Shown one piece after another: positions 24,215 to 33,082 of a stretch of 64,000 nt of DNA. Numbering within the stretch: the stretch's first letter is position 1; the number at the start of each line of letters is the position of its first letter. The DNA lies in contig JAIBEI010000043.1 in the NCBI GenBank assembly GCA_019459055.1, positions 16,469-80,468 of the forward strand. Reading direction: 5' to 3'. The notes beneath the pieces were generated by a model. It was not told the DNA's origin. It saw only the letters and a program-made list of their open reading frames with translations, and did not search any database. This DNA is from Thiobacillus sp. Lineage in GTDB: Bacteria; Pseudomonadota; Gammaproteobacteria; Burkholderiales; Thiobacillaceae. A program made the translations under genes and the position numbers.

Positions 24215-25501
24215 TCAGTCCTCCTTGTCGGAAAACAGGCCGGCGCCGAAGGCCGCATCGCCCGCGCCGGCCACGCTTTTCAGAATGTCCCACTCCGTAC
24301 TGATCGCGGTCATGACCTCTTCCCAGGCGCTCACATCCTCGCCCGACTCGGTAGGTTTTCCGGGTTTGAGCGCTTCGTAACAGGCCAGGGCCTTGTCCGC
24401 CGCGCGGGGCATGGAAAAGGCCTCGGCGGTTTCGAGTGCGGCCTGTTTCAGGTCGCGCAAGGATTCGGGAGGCAATGCGGCCACCCACTGCAGGGCGGCG
24501 CTGAATCCCGCGGACGTCGCCTCGTGCAGCAGGCGGCCATTGTGCCGGTCCCGCACCACTTCCCGGGCGCCCGGCGCATCCAGGGCGACGACCGGCAGAC
24601 CGGCCGCCATGGCTTCGGTCAGCACCATGCCCTGCGTCTCGCTGGTCGACGCGAAGGCGAACAGATCCATGGCGTGCAGGGCGTCGGCCAGTTCCTGCTG
24701 TTTCAGGATGCCGCCGACATGCAGCCGCGCTTCGAGTCCGGCCCGGACAAACACGTCGCGCATGGCGGTTTCGGAGGGACCGCTGCCGATCACCAGAAAA
24801 TGCGCGCGCGGGTGGCTGCCGACAAAGTCGGCAACCGCCTGCGCCAGGAATTCCAGGTTCTTTTCCGGCGCCAGGCGGCCCAGGTGACCGACCACGAAGG
24901 CGTCCGCCGGAATCCCCATCTGCCGGCGGACGGCGGGACCGTCACCGTGCGCGAAGTGTTCCAGCCGAACCCCGGTGGGCACCACGGCAATCGGCGTGAC
25001 GACGCCGCGCTGCTGCAACAGGTCGCGGATACTCTCGCTGGGGGCGAACACCTGATCGGCGAGGTTGGCGTAGCCGGTGGCGAGTTCGATGGTGAAACGC
25101 TTCAGCGCGGGGGAGTCGCCGGGAACATAGTGCGTGTATTGCTCGTACAAGGTGTGGTGGGTGAAGACCAGCGGCAGGCCCCGGCGGCGCGCGACCCGCA
25201 CCGCGGTCATGCCGAGCAGGAAGGGGTGCTGGGAATGCACGATGTCGGGGCGGAAGGCGTCGATCGTGTCGGAGAGCGCTGGATGGATCGGCAGCACCAC
25301 CGAGAAATCACTGGCGTTGAAATTCTGGATCGCGGGAATGCGCACCACGTCGATCTCGCTCTGCGGCATGTCGGGGAATTCGGGCGCCACCACCAGAACC
25401 CGATGTCCGCGCGTGCGGTATTCCTCGGTGAATGCTTCCACCGAGCGCGCCACCCCGCCGACGTGCGGGGTGAAGGTATTGGTGAAGATAAGAATGTTCA
25501 T
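24215..25501 (-). CDS. GT4-family glycosyltransferase
   Basis: A 428-residue GT-B enzyme: N-terminal NTFTPHVGGVARSVEAFTEEYRTRGHRV, acceptor-side HSQHPFLLG and FTHHTLYEQYTHY, and donor-side GHLGRLAPEKNLEFLAQAV, then FAFASTSETQGMVLTEAMAAGLPVVALDAPG with the EX7E glutamates. It resembles the group that acts on lipid acceptors such as diacylglycerol or phosphatidylinositol, an inference from the overall pattern. The ATG at 25501 overlaps the stop of the glycosidase-like gene (ATGA). A C-terminal tail of about 60 residues is less conserved-looking. Confidence 0.85.
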   Translation of the reverse strand: MNILIFTNTFTPHVGGVARSVEAFTEEYRTRGHRVLVVAPEFPDMPQSEIDVVRIPAIQNFNASDFSVVLPIHPALSDTIDAFRPDIVHSQHPFLLGMTAVRVARRRGLPLVFTHHTLYEQYTHYVPGDSPALKRFTIELATGYANLADQVFAPSESIRDLLQQRGVVTPIAVVPTGVRLEHFAHGDGPAVRRQMGIPADAFVVGHLGRLAPEKNLEFLAQAVADFVGSHPRAHFLVIGSGPSETAMRDVFVRAGLEARLHVGGILKQQELADALHAMDLFAFASTSETQGMVLTEAMAAGLPVVALDAPGAREVVRDRHNGRLLHEATSAGFSAALQWVAALPPESLRDLKQAALETAEAFSMPRAADKALACYEALKPGKPTESGEDVSAWEEVMTAISTEWDILKSVAGAGDAAFGAGLFSDKED

Positions 25502-27750
25502 GCGCCCCCATCCCGTTTGACGAGAACCACCGAGCCGGCGCCGGCGTGCGGGCTGGCCGGCGCGAAACCGGGCAAGCGGACCTCGATCGGCGGCGCGCTG
25601 CGATGCCAGTCGGCCTGCCAATCGACGCGCGGCGGATTGCCGGGAACTGGCGTGATGCGGATCGTCACCGTGCCAAAACTTGTCGGCGCGGGGCCGAAAC
25701 GGATCGGCGCAGCCTGGTCGAGCCAGCGCGCGGGAATTCCCGCGCACAGGATGAGGCCTTCGCCTTCCTCGCGCACGAAGCAGTTGCGGATCATCAGCAG
25801 CCACTCGGCGGCGGCCCAGACGTGGTGACCGTCGCCCATGCAGCCGCCCCCGGTCAGAGGATGGATCGCCTCCGGCCACTGGCCGGTCGGCGAAGCCAGG
25901 GCGGCGACCGTATCCATCAATTCGAGGTGGCGCGGGTCGCCGGCGCGCAGCAGCACCTGGGCGACGTGCAGGGTGAGGTAGGCGTTGAGGCCGGAATGGA
26001 TCATGTCCTGGTAGAACGCGCCATTGACGAAGCAGCGGTCGAGCAGGAATTCGGCGCAATCGAGCAGGCGCGGATCGTCCGCCGCACAGAGTTGCACCGG
26101 ATAGCCGAACGCCAGCGAACCGATGGCGCCGGCATCCAGACGGCGATAGGGCGACGCCGGCATGGCCGGGCGGCCGAGCCTTTTTTCGCAGCCGGCCAGG
26201 CTGGTTTCCACCGTCGCCGCAAAGTCGTCGGCGGCCTGCGCGAATTCCCGGCTGTGGGCGGGGTCCGTGTCCGCCAGCATGGCCGCCGCCGCGCGCAGGC
26301 CGGCAATTCCCCAGAAATCGTCCCAGTAGTAATAGTCGTTGGGCCCCAGGTGTTCGGCGCTGAAGCCGGCCGGCAGCAGCCCGGCGTGCGGCGCGTCCAG
26401 ATCGTCGCTGAGCCGCTTGCGCATGATCCAGCGGGCGCCGCGCCGGATCGGGCCGAGCCATTCGGGAGCGGGGGGGCGGTTGGTCAGGGCGAAGAAGCGC
26501 TGCAGGATCCACAGCACCTCGCCGTTGGCGTCCCATTCGCCCTCCTGCGAACGAAAATAGCCGAGCGCCGTCTGCCGCGACGGGAAGCGCGCCAGCGCGC
26601 GTTCGGCGCGATCCGTGAGACCGGCGCAGAGCAGGGCATGGATGATGAAGGCGGCATCGCGAAACCAGAACCGCTTGTAGGTGTAGGGGCCGGGGTAGAC
26701 GTCGTCCGGCGAATGCAGGATCAGCGAGGTGACCGCGGCATCGTAGAGAAACTGATAACGCGGCTCCGGACAAGCAAGCGTGCAGTGTCCTCGTTGCGCC
26801 GACTGCCAGGCATGCGCGGGGAGGGGGTCGGCTGCGGTGGCCGGCAGCGGGATGGTTGCGGTGATTTCGGCGTCTTCGCCGGCCTTGACCGGGAACAACG
26901 CCGCCGCGGTGACCATCCCCACGCCGCAGGTGCCTTCGGTCTGATCGTCCCGATCCCTGAGATGAATGAACACATCCCCGTGGCGGTAATCGGAGACGTG
27001 ATGCCGCGCGGCGGCGCTGCCGAATTCGACCCGCTGATCGTCGTCGACGATCCAGGCATCGCGCGCCGGCGACAGGCTGACCTGGTGGATGAAGCTGATG
27101 CCTTCCGGGTTTGCCGGGCGCAGCGCCAGCACCAGCCAGGCGGCGCTGTCGGCCCGCGCCCGCAGATTCAGCTTGCAGACCGGGACGCCCGATTCAAGCT
27201 CGACCCAGGCGCGGCTGGTCAGCGACAGCCCGGTCGTTTCCGTTTCGGTGGTGATGCGAACACCGGTGTCCATGTCCTGCCGCTGGCGGCACTCGTCGGC
27301 CCGCGAGGGCAGCAGGCAGCGCCCGTCCTCGGCCATCAGCCAGCCGTCGAGCGACCAGCCGTCGAGCAGGGGGGTCAACAGCCCGCGCGGATCGACAATT
27401 GGCAATTCCGGGCAATCCGGATAGCCGACCGCGGTCCAGTTGCGATGGGTGAGATTGACATGGGTGATGGAGAAGGCGCGCGGGATGAAGGACACGTCGA
27501 GCGGGTCGAACTGGCGTTCGATCCAGTAGGGCCAGACCCAGTCCAGGTTGTGCTGAATGACCCGGCTGTTGATCAGGCCGCGGGCGTGGAACACCACGCC
27601 GGCGCGCAGCAGCTCGATCGGCTCACCCACTTCGGACGGCTGGGCGAAGCTATGCAGCCGCGCCAAGAGGGCGATGGGGTCCAGGAAGCCCTGGCGGCGC
27701 GCGGCATACCGCACGACAAAGCGCCAGGGCAGCCACTTCATCCAGCTCAC
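25498..27750 (-). CDS. Six-hairpin glycosidase-like protein
   Basis: A 750-residue protein. The N-terminal half is beta-rich (about 1-330). The C-terminal half has the (alpha/alpha)6 look of glycogen-debranching/GH15-like enzymes: GPYTYKRFWFRDAAFIIHALL, SQEGEWDANGEVLWILQRF, YYYWDDFWGIAGLRAA, QWPEAIHPLTGGGCMGDGHHVWAAAEW. Acidic residues in WFRDA, EWDANGE and WPEA are candidate catalytic groups. GTG at 27750 is chosen because AGGAGG lies seven bases upstream and it overlaps the VTT stop (GTGA); the ATG three codons later is too far from that site. It probably processes the glycan made by its GT4 neighbour. Confidence 0.75.
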   Translation of the reverse strand: MSWMKWLPWRFVVRYAARRQGFLDPIALLARLHSFAQPSEVGEPIELLRAGVVFHARGLINSRVIQHNLDWVWPYWIERQFDPLDVSFIPRAFSITHVNLTHRNWTAVGYPDCPELPIVDPRGLLTPLLDGWSLDGWLMAEDGRCLLPSRADECRQRQDMDTGVRITTETETTGLSLTSRAWVELESGVPVCKLNLRARADSAAWLVLALRPANPEGISFIHQVSLSPARDAWIVDDDQRVEFGSAAARHHVSDYRHGDVFIHLRDRDDQTEGTCGVGMVTAAALFPVKAGEDAEITATIPLPATAADPLPAHAWQSAQRGHCTLACPEPRYQFLYDAAVTSLILHSPDDVYPGPYTYKRFWFRDAAFIIHALLCAGLTDRAERALARFPSRQTALGYFRSQEGEWDANGEVLWILQRFFALTNRPPAPEWLGPIRRGARWIMRKRLSDDLDAPHAGLLPAGFSAEHLGPNDYYYWDDFWGIAGLRAAAAMLADTDPAHSREFAQAADDFAATVETSLAGCEKRLGRPAMPASPYRRLDAGAIGSLAFGYPVQLCAADDPRLLDCAEFLLDRCFVNGAFYQDMIHSGLNAYLTLHVAQVLLRAGDPRHLELMDTVAALASPTGQWPEAIHPLTGGGCMGDGHHVWAAAEWLLMIRNCFVREEGEGLILCAGIPARWLDQAAPIRFGPAPTSFGTVTIRITPVPGNPPRVDWQADWHRSAPPIEVRLPGFAPASPHAGAGSVVLVKRDGGA

Positions 27751-28544
27751 GGCAAGTCCTCCTCGATCGCGCCTTGTTCCGCATAGCGGGCCAGCGCCCG
27801 GCGCGCCAGCCGACTGAGGATGACGACACCGAGCACGGCGGCGACGAAGCCGGCACCGTAAAGAGCCCATTCCAGCGGCGAGCGGTCCGCGCTGCGCGCG
27901 CCCAGGGTCGAGAGGTCGGCGGCGAGCGAGCCGAGATACACGCTATAGAGGGAGAAGGGGATGAAACCCAGCAGCGAACCGCCAACGTACCCGCGCAGGG
28001 AGAACGGCGTCAGCCCGAAAAAATAGTTGGCGATCTTGCTGGGGAAGAACGGGATCAGCCGCGTCAGCAGAACGATCTTCCAGCCGTGCGGCGTCAGTTC
28101 GTCGCTCACCAGCCGGAGCCGGCTGCGGACCATGACGAACTGCCTGGCGCGTTGCCCGAACAGATAGCGTGCGATGAGGAAGGCCAGCGTCGCCCCGAGC
28201 GTCGTGCCCGCCACCACGTAGACCGATCCCTCCACGACACCGAACACAAACCCCGCGCCGGTGGTGAACAGCACCCCCGGCAGCACCAGCACCACCACCG
28301 CCGTCATGATCAGGATGAACAACAGCGGTGCCCACGCGCCCTGCGCGTCGAACCACCGCAGCAGGTGCAACACCTGCTCGTGCGCGCCGAAATGGATCAA
28401 CACGGCGAGCACCGCAGCGACGAACAGGATGCTGGCCGCAATTCCCCATAGTGGCGACTGGATGCGGCTGCCAAGTGATTTCTTCGAGGTCGGTTTCGTC
28501 ATCTGCCGATTCTTTGCTGATTCTTTGGGGTGACGATCAATCAT
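27747..28544 (-). CDS. VTT-domain (TVP38/TMEM64, DedA-like) membrane protein
   Basis: Up to 265 residues with about five to six membrane segments and the VTT core: VLVLPGVLFTTGAGFVFGVVEGSVYVVAGTTLGATLAFLIARYLFG, then LLTRLIPFFPSKIANYFFGLTPFSLRGYVGGSLLG. This family is linked to lipid scrambling or undecaprenyl-phosphate recycling. An in-frame ATG at 28502 is an alternative start; neither start has a strong ribosome site. It is the first gene of the four-gene minus-strand operon and sits next to a REP-like palindrome. Confidence 0.85.
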   Translation of the reverse strand: MIDRHPKESAKNRQMTKPTSKKSLGSRIQSPLWGIAASILFVAAVLAVLIHFGAHEQVLHLLRWFDAQGAWAPLLFILIMTAVVVLVLPGVLFTTGAGFVFGVVEGSVYVVAGTTLGATLAFLIARYLFGQRARQFVMVRSRLRLVSDELTPHGWKIVLLTRLIPFFPSKIANYFFGLTPFSLRGYVGGSLLGFIPFSLYSVYLGSLAADLSTLGARSADRSPLEWALYGAGFVAAVLGVVILSRLARRALARYAEQGAIEEDLP

Positions 28545-28555
28545 TCTTTTTTTTT

Positions 28556-28640
28556 GTCATTGCGAGCGCAGCGAAGCAATCCAGAACGCCTGCCTGATCC
28601 AATGCACTGGATTGCTTCATTGCGCTCGATGACGGCCATG
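28556..28640. repeat. REP-like inverted repeat (CATTGCGAGCGCAGCGAAGC family)
   Basis: GTCATTGCGAGCGCAGCGAA, continuing to GCAATCCAG, is inverted as CTGGATTGCTTCATTGCGCT and CGATGAC about 30 bases later. This common bacterial intergenic palindrome lies between the TrkA-like gene and the VTT operon. A single interrupted arm recurs at 36157-36200. Confidence 0.8.
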
Positions 28641-28797
28641 TCGAGTGAATACGCGTGAATCCCGTGTCACGTGAAGAACCCTTACAGCGATCCTCGTCGC
28701 CGGGATGGCTGTCTCGTTGCACTGTGAGAGTATAGGCTCAGCGTAGACCAAAGCTGCGAACCGGGCAGGGGACGGGGTTTTCGTCCGCAACTGGCGC

Positions 28798-29442
28798 TCA
28801 GGCGCGCCAGCGCTCGTGCAGTTTTTCGATGTTCCTGCTGTGGGTGATGATCATGACCTCGTCGCCCCGCCTTAATTTGTTGTCCGGCTCCGGCAACATG
28901 AATTTCTCGTTCCGGTACAGAAACATCACCCGGCTGTCCCGTGGAAGATCCAGCGCATCGATGGGCTTCTCGTCCTCTTCTCGGGCGACGAAGGAAAACA
29001 CCCGCGCCTCGTCCTTGACCAGCGCGATGATCTCCATATGGTCGCGGCCTTCGAACATGTCCGCGAGATAGCGGCCGGTGGTCCGCGCCGGAATGATCGC
29101 ATCCTCCAGGCCGAGCTCGATGCACAGGTGCTCGAACTCCGGGTCGTCGATCCTCGGCACCACCCGGCCATAGCCGAGCGAGCGGCCGGCCAGGCTTGCC
29201 AGGATATTGGTCTGGTCGTTTCCGGTGAGGCAGAACAGGAAATCGGTCGTTGACGGATCGGCTTCGCGCAGCAGCGCCGGCTTGCTGCCGTCGCCATGCA
29301 GAAAACCGCAGTCCATCTCCTCCGCAAGCGCATCGATACGATCCTTGTTCCAGTCGATCATGACCACCTCGTGGCCGCGCTTGAGCAGGAGACGTGCCGT
29401 CATCACCGCCAGCGATCCCGCCCCTACGAATACCGCCCTCAT
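28798..29442 (-). CDS. TrkA-type potassium channel regulatory protein (KTN/RCK)
   Basis: A 214-residue protein with an N-terminal RCK/NAD-binding domain (FVGAGSLAVMTARLLLKRGHEVVMID; DGSKPALLREA) and a C-terminal TrkA-C domain (about 140-210, with LRRGDEVMIITH). It would gate the adjacent transporter in response to nucleotides. It is a single-unit protein like KtrA rather than the doubled enteric TrkA. The ATG at 29442 overlaps the transporter stop as ATGA. Confidence 0.9.
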   Translation of the reverse strand: MRAVFVGAGSLAVMTARLLLKRGHEVVMIDWNKDRIDALAEEMDCGFLHGDGSKPALLREADPSTTDFLFCLTGNDQTNILASLAGRSLGYGRVVPRIDDPEFEHLCIELGLEDAIIPARTTGRYLADMFEGRDHMEIIALVKDEARVFSFVAREEDEKPIDALDLPRDSRVMFLYRNEKFMLPEPDNKLRRGDEVMIITHSRNIEKLHERWRA

Positions 29443-30887
29443 ACCGTCTCCGATCGCTTGCCGAACCAGGTGCCCGGATACAGCACCACCAGCAGCGCAA
29501 AGATTTCCATCCGCCCGGCCAGCATATCGAAGCATAGTACGACCTTCAGAAACGGCTCCAGATCCGGCCGCGTAATACCGGTCGACAACCCGACCGTGCC
29601 GCTTGCGGAAGCCACTTCGAACAAGGCATCCAGCGCCGGATAGCCGTGGGCGACGAAGGCCAGCCACGACAGGAAAACCAGCAGCACGAACATCACCATC
29701 AGCAGCATGGCGCGCCACAGGTCCTCGTCATCCACCCGCCACCCGCCGAGCCGCACGTCAATCACCGCGTGGCGCGGCGCGGCCGTGCGTACCAGGACCC
29801 GTTGCAGCAGTTGCAGCAACAGCAGCAGCCGCAGCAGCTTGAAGCCACCGGCGGAGGAGCCGACGCTCCCGCCGATCAGCATGGCACCGGTCATGGCGAG
29901 CTTGGAGGCGTCATCAAGGCCGCTGACAACCACCGTGGAGAATCCGGTCGTGCTCTGGGCGCTCATGCCCATGAGCAGCGCGTCCAGCCAGCCGCCGCCC
30001 GTCGGCATCCACAGGGTCAGCAGCGTGCCCAGCAGCGCGGTGGCAACGATCAGCGCACGCAGCTCGGGATCCCGGAAGAGACCGGCCGGGCCTTTCTGCC
30101 AGGCGAGGTAGTAGAGAGGCAAGGACACCGCCCCCAGCCACGCAAACCCCGTGATTACCGCAGCCGCGCCGTGCCCCAGTCCCGCCAGGCTGTCGTCGAA
30201 GGTGGAGAAGCCGCCGGTGGAGACCGCGCTCAGGCCGTGCGCCAGCGCAACGAAGCCGTCGCCGACCGCCAGCCAGATGCCGAGCACGCCGCACACCGTG
30301 AGCACCCCGTACACGATGGCGACGCGCCGCGCGTAGGTCCGCGTGGTGGAAACCAGGGTGTCGCCGGTGGCTTCGGTGTCCATCAGCCGCCGCCCGGCTA
30401 CGCCGTTGTGCAGGAACAGGGCCAGCGACAGGATCACAATCCCGAGGCCGCCGTACCACTGCATCCAGGCACGGGCGAACAGGAACGCGCGGGATTTGTC
30501 CTCCACCGAGGCCGTGGTGCTAAGGCCGGTGGTGGTGATGCCGGAAACCGCCTCGAACCAGCCATCGAGCCAGCTGTCGCCGGCCGCCCCGAGGGGGTAG
30601 CTCATCGCCAGCGAGCCGAGAACAAATGCCAGCGCCACCACCGCCAACGCCTCGTTCACCTGCAGGCGGTCGGGGGCCGTCATGCGCGCCAGCGGCAGGG
30701 CCAGCGCCAGCAGCACGGCCAGCGCCATGGCGTAACGTCCGGTCACCGCGAACTCGCCGAGCAACGCGGCGACCGCGAAGGGCACGCTGTTCAGCGCGGC
30801 CAGCACGACGCCGAGCATGCCCAGGTACTTCAGCAGCACCCGCCAGCGCACGGCATAACACAGGGTTTCGATTCGTTCGGCCGTCAT
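29439..30887 (-). CDS. trkH: TrkH-type potassium uptake protein
   Basis: A 482-residue integral membrane protein with the four-fold repeated M1-P-M2 pattern. Pore-loop-like segments are GITTTGLST, SAVSTGGFST, SAQSTTGFST and ASGTVGLSTG, each with the conserved glycine of the selectivity filter. Length equals typical TrkH. It pairs with the downstream KTN regulator to take up potassium. The region between it and the divergent chorismatase operon (30888-31092) must hold both promoters. Confidence 0.93.
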   Translation of the reverse strand: MTAERIETLCYAVRWRVLLKYLGMLGVVLAALNSVPFAVAALLGEFAVTGRYAMALAVLLALALPLARMTAPDRLQVNEALAVVALAFVLGSLAMSYPLGAAGDSWLDGWFEAVSGITTTGLSTTASVEDKSRAFLFARAWMQWYGGLGIVILSLALFLHNGVAGRRLMDTEATGDTLVSTTRTYARRVAIVYGVLTVCGVLGIWLAVGDGFVALAHGLSAVSTGGFSTFDDSLAGLGHGAAAVITGFAWLGAVSLPLYYLAWQKGPAGLFRDPELRALIVATALLGTLLTLWMPTGGGWLDALLMGMSAQSTTGFSTVVVSGLDDASKLAMTGAMLIGGSVGSSAGGFKLLRLLLLLQLLQRVLVRTAAPRHAVIDVRLGGWRVDDEDLWRAMLLMVMFVLLVFLSWLAFVAHGYPALDALFEVASASGTVGLSTGITRPDLEPFLKVVLCFDMLAGRMEIFALLVVLYPGTWFGKRSETV

Positions 30888-31092
30888 GAACGGTTCTCGC
30901 CGGATTTGCGGGTCAGATTAAGCCTAGCAGCCTGTCGGACTTGAAGAGAATCTGCTGCTGGCAGCCTGCCAGGCTGGCACCGGAACGGGCGAATACCCCC
31001 AGCAACGACGATTGTTTAGGTAAAATCACCTGGTTTTTCAGTCCATGCGGACAGGGCCTTTCGCAGTGCATCCATCCTCCAGGGGAAGCCTC

Positions 31093-31191
31093 ATGTCGCA
31101 CGATTCCATGCCAGCCGACCTGCCGGCGTTCAAGGCAATCGATTTCCTCAGCGCTCCGACCACGAAGCGCGTCCAGACCGGCTACCGATGA
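31093..31191 (+). CDS. Short ORF leading the chorismatase operon (32 residues)
   Basis: MSHDSMPADLPAFKAIDFLS continues to TKRVQTGYR and ends in a TGA that overlaps the next ATG (CGATGATG). AGGGGA six bases before its ATG is the only good ribosome site for the operon start, so it probably drives coupled translation of the chorismatase. No family is recognised; it may be a real microprotein or the stub of a lost gene. Confidence 0.45.
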   Translation: MSHDSMPADLPAFKAIDFLSAPTTKRVQTGYR

Positions 31192-32261
31192 TGCCTGCGG
31201 AAGCAACTCTGCGGCTGGAGGTTCTGCCCGCGTCCCGGCTTTCCCGCCTGAATGGCCAGGACAGCGTGCTGGGCGGCGCCTGCTTTTCCCATTCCGCCCG
31301 CCCGCTCGATGGGGCAGAACTGCCGCTGCTGGCCGTGGACATGAGCCTGCCGGCCGGGGAGGAGGCGATCTGCGAAGTCTGGCATTGCGGGGAACCCCTG
31401 GAATCCGGCCGCCATGGCCCCATTCGCTACCGGCAGGGCGAAACGCTGCTGTTCGGCTGCCTGAGCCTGGACGAAGCCGCGCCGGAGGGTGCGCGCGCGC
31501 CCCTGCAGGTCGCCACGGAGGCGGCCTATCAGGCCATCTTCGAACTGCTGGAATCCCGCGGCTATCAAACCGTCCTGCGCTTCTGGAACTATTTCCCCGC
31601 GATCAACCGGGAAAGCCACGGCATGGAGCGCTACCGCCAGTTCAATATCGGCCGCCAGGATGCCTTCCTGGCCCACGGCCGCTCGGTAATCGACAAGGTG
31701 CCCGCCGCCTGCGCCCTGGGCTCCGCCGGCGGCGGCCTCCAGATTGCCTTCCTGGCGGCGCGGGCGAACGTGGTCGGCGTCGAGAATCCGCGCCAGCTCA
31801 GCGCCTACCACTACCCCAGCCAGTACGGGCCGCGCAGCCCGACCTTCGCGCGCGCAGGGCTGGTCAGGCTGGGGGGGCGCGACATGCTGTTCATCTCCGG
31901 CACCGCCAGCATCGTCGGCCATCAAACCCTGCATCACGGCGATGTCGCGGCGCAGACGCGGGAATGCCTGCACAACATCGCGGCCATCGTCGCCGAGGCC
32001 AACCGCAAGGCGCCAGGCGCCGACTTCCGCCTCGACGGCCTTGCCTACAAGGTCTATGTCCGGCACTCCGAAGACCTGGCCACGGTGCGCCGCGAAATGA
32101 CGCAATTCATCGGCGCCCCGGTGTCGGCGGTGTTCCTGCAGGCCGATGTCTGCCGCGCCGAGCTGCTGGTCGAAGTCGAAGCCTCGGGCGGCCATGCCAT
32201 CGGCTCCGGACAGGCGGATATTCCAACAGCGGACACGCCATGCCTCTCCACCCCCGCCTGA
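31188..32261 (+). CDS. Chorismatase-like enzyme (FkbO/Hyg5/XanB2 family)
   Basis: A 357-residue protein of the YjgF-like chorismatase family, often mis-annotated as a pteridine-dependent dioxygenase. Typical text includes VLRFWNYFPAINRESHGMERYRQFNIGRQDAFLAHG, PAACALGSAGGGLQIAFLAARA, VENPRQLSAYHYPSQYGPRSPTFARA and the C-terminal VYVRHSEDL...PVSAVFLQADVCRAELLVEVEA. XanB2-type members convert chorismate to 3- and 4-hydroxybenzoate for aryl-polyene pigment and ubiquinone. It is the first enzyme of an operon with acyltransferase, GT2 and methyltransferase genes, which supports an aromatic-starter role. Confidence 0.85.
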   Translation: MMPAEATLRLEVLPASRLSRLNGQDSVLGGACFSHSARPLDGAELPLLAVDMSLPAGEEAICEVWHCGEPLESGRHGPIRYRQGETLLFGCLSLDEAAPEGARAPLQVATEAAYQAIFELLESRGYQTVLRFWNYFPAINRESHGMERYRQFNIGRQDAFLAHGRSVIDKVPAACALGSAGGGLQIAFLAARANVVGVENPRQLSAYHYPSQYGPRSPTFARAGLVRLGGRDMLFISGTASIVGHQTLHHGDVAAQTRECLHNIAAIVAEANRKAPGADFRLDGLAYKVYVRHSEDLATVRREMTQFIGAPVSAVFLQADVCRAELLVEVEASGGHAIGSGQADIPTADTPCLSTPA

Positions 32262-33082
32262 TCCCGCTTGCCGCGCTGCTGCTCGCCGGCTTTCATTCCA
32301 GCCACGGCTTTGCCGCCGAAAGGCCTTTGTGGGAGCTGGGCGCGGGCATCAGCGCCCTGTCCTTGCCGGACTATCGCGGCTCGGACCAGTCCAGCCTCTA
32401 CGCCATCCCGTTTCCCTATCTGATCTACCGCGGCGAATTTCTCAAGGCGGACCGGAACGGCATTCGCGGCACCTTGTTCGGCAGCGACCGCATCGAACTC
32501 AACCTCAGCCTCGGCGCCTCGCTGCCGGTGAACAGCGACGACAACCGGGCGCGCCAGGGCATGCCCGATCTGCAGCCGACGGTGGAATTCGGCCCCTCGC
32601 TCAACCTCAACCTGTGGCGCACCCCCGACCTGCGCACCCATCTGGACCTGCGCCTGCCGATACGCACCGCCGTCACCGTGAAAGGGGGGATGAACGGGGT
32701 CGGCTGGGTATTCTCGCCGCGCCTCAACCTCGACATCGCCGATGTCGCGGGACGCCCCGGCTGGAACATGAACGTGCTCGCCGGGCCCATGGTCGGCTCG
32801 GAACGCAACCATGACTATTTCTATTCAGTGGCGCCGCAATATGCCACCGCAGACCGCCCGGCCTTCGACGCCAAGAGCGGCTACGCCGGCAGCCAGTTCA
32901 TGATGACGATATCGAAGCGCTACCCAAAATACTGGCTGGGCGCGTTTGTGCGCCAGGACACCCTCAAGGGCGCCGTCTTCACCGACAGTCCGCTGGTCAA
33001 GCGGGAAGGCTACTTTGCCGCCGGCATCGGCATCGCCTGGATCCTCGGCGAATCGTCCACCCGCGTCGAGGCGGTCGAGTGA
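32240..33082 (+). CDS. MipA/OmpV family outer-membrane protein
   Basis: A 280-residue protein with a signal peptide (to about residue 28, HSSHGFAAERP) and an outer-membrane beta-barrel pattern of alternating residues ending in an aromatic-rich strand (GYFAAGIGIAWIL). The opening WELGAGISALSLPDYRGSDQS is characteristic of MipA/OmpV. It overlaps the chorismatase gene by 22 bases and the acyltransferase start by four, so it belongs to the same operon. Role in the pathway is unclear; it may anchor an envelope enzyme complex. Confidence 0.85.
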   Translation: MPLHPRLIPLAALLLAGFHSSHGFAAERPLWELGAGISALSLPDYRGSDQSSLYAIPFPYLIYRGEFLKADRNGIRGTLFGSDRIELNLSLGASLPVNSDDNRARQGMPDLQPTVEFGPSLNLNLWRTPDLRTHLDLRLPIRTAVTVKGGMNGVGWVFSPRLNLDIADVAGRPGWNMNVLAGPMVGSERNHDYFYSVAPQYATADRPAFDAKSGYAGSQFMMTISKRYPKYWLGAFVRQDTLKGAVFTDSPLVKREGYFAAGIGIAWILGESSTRVEAVE

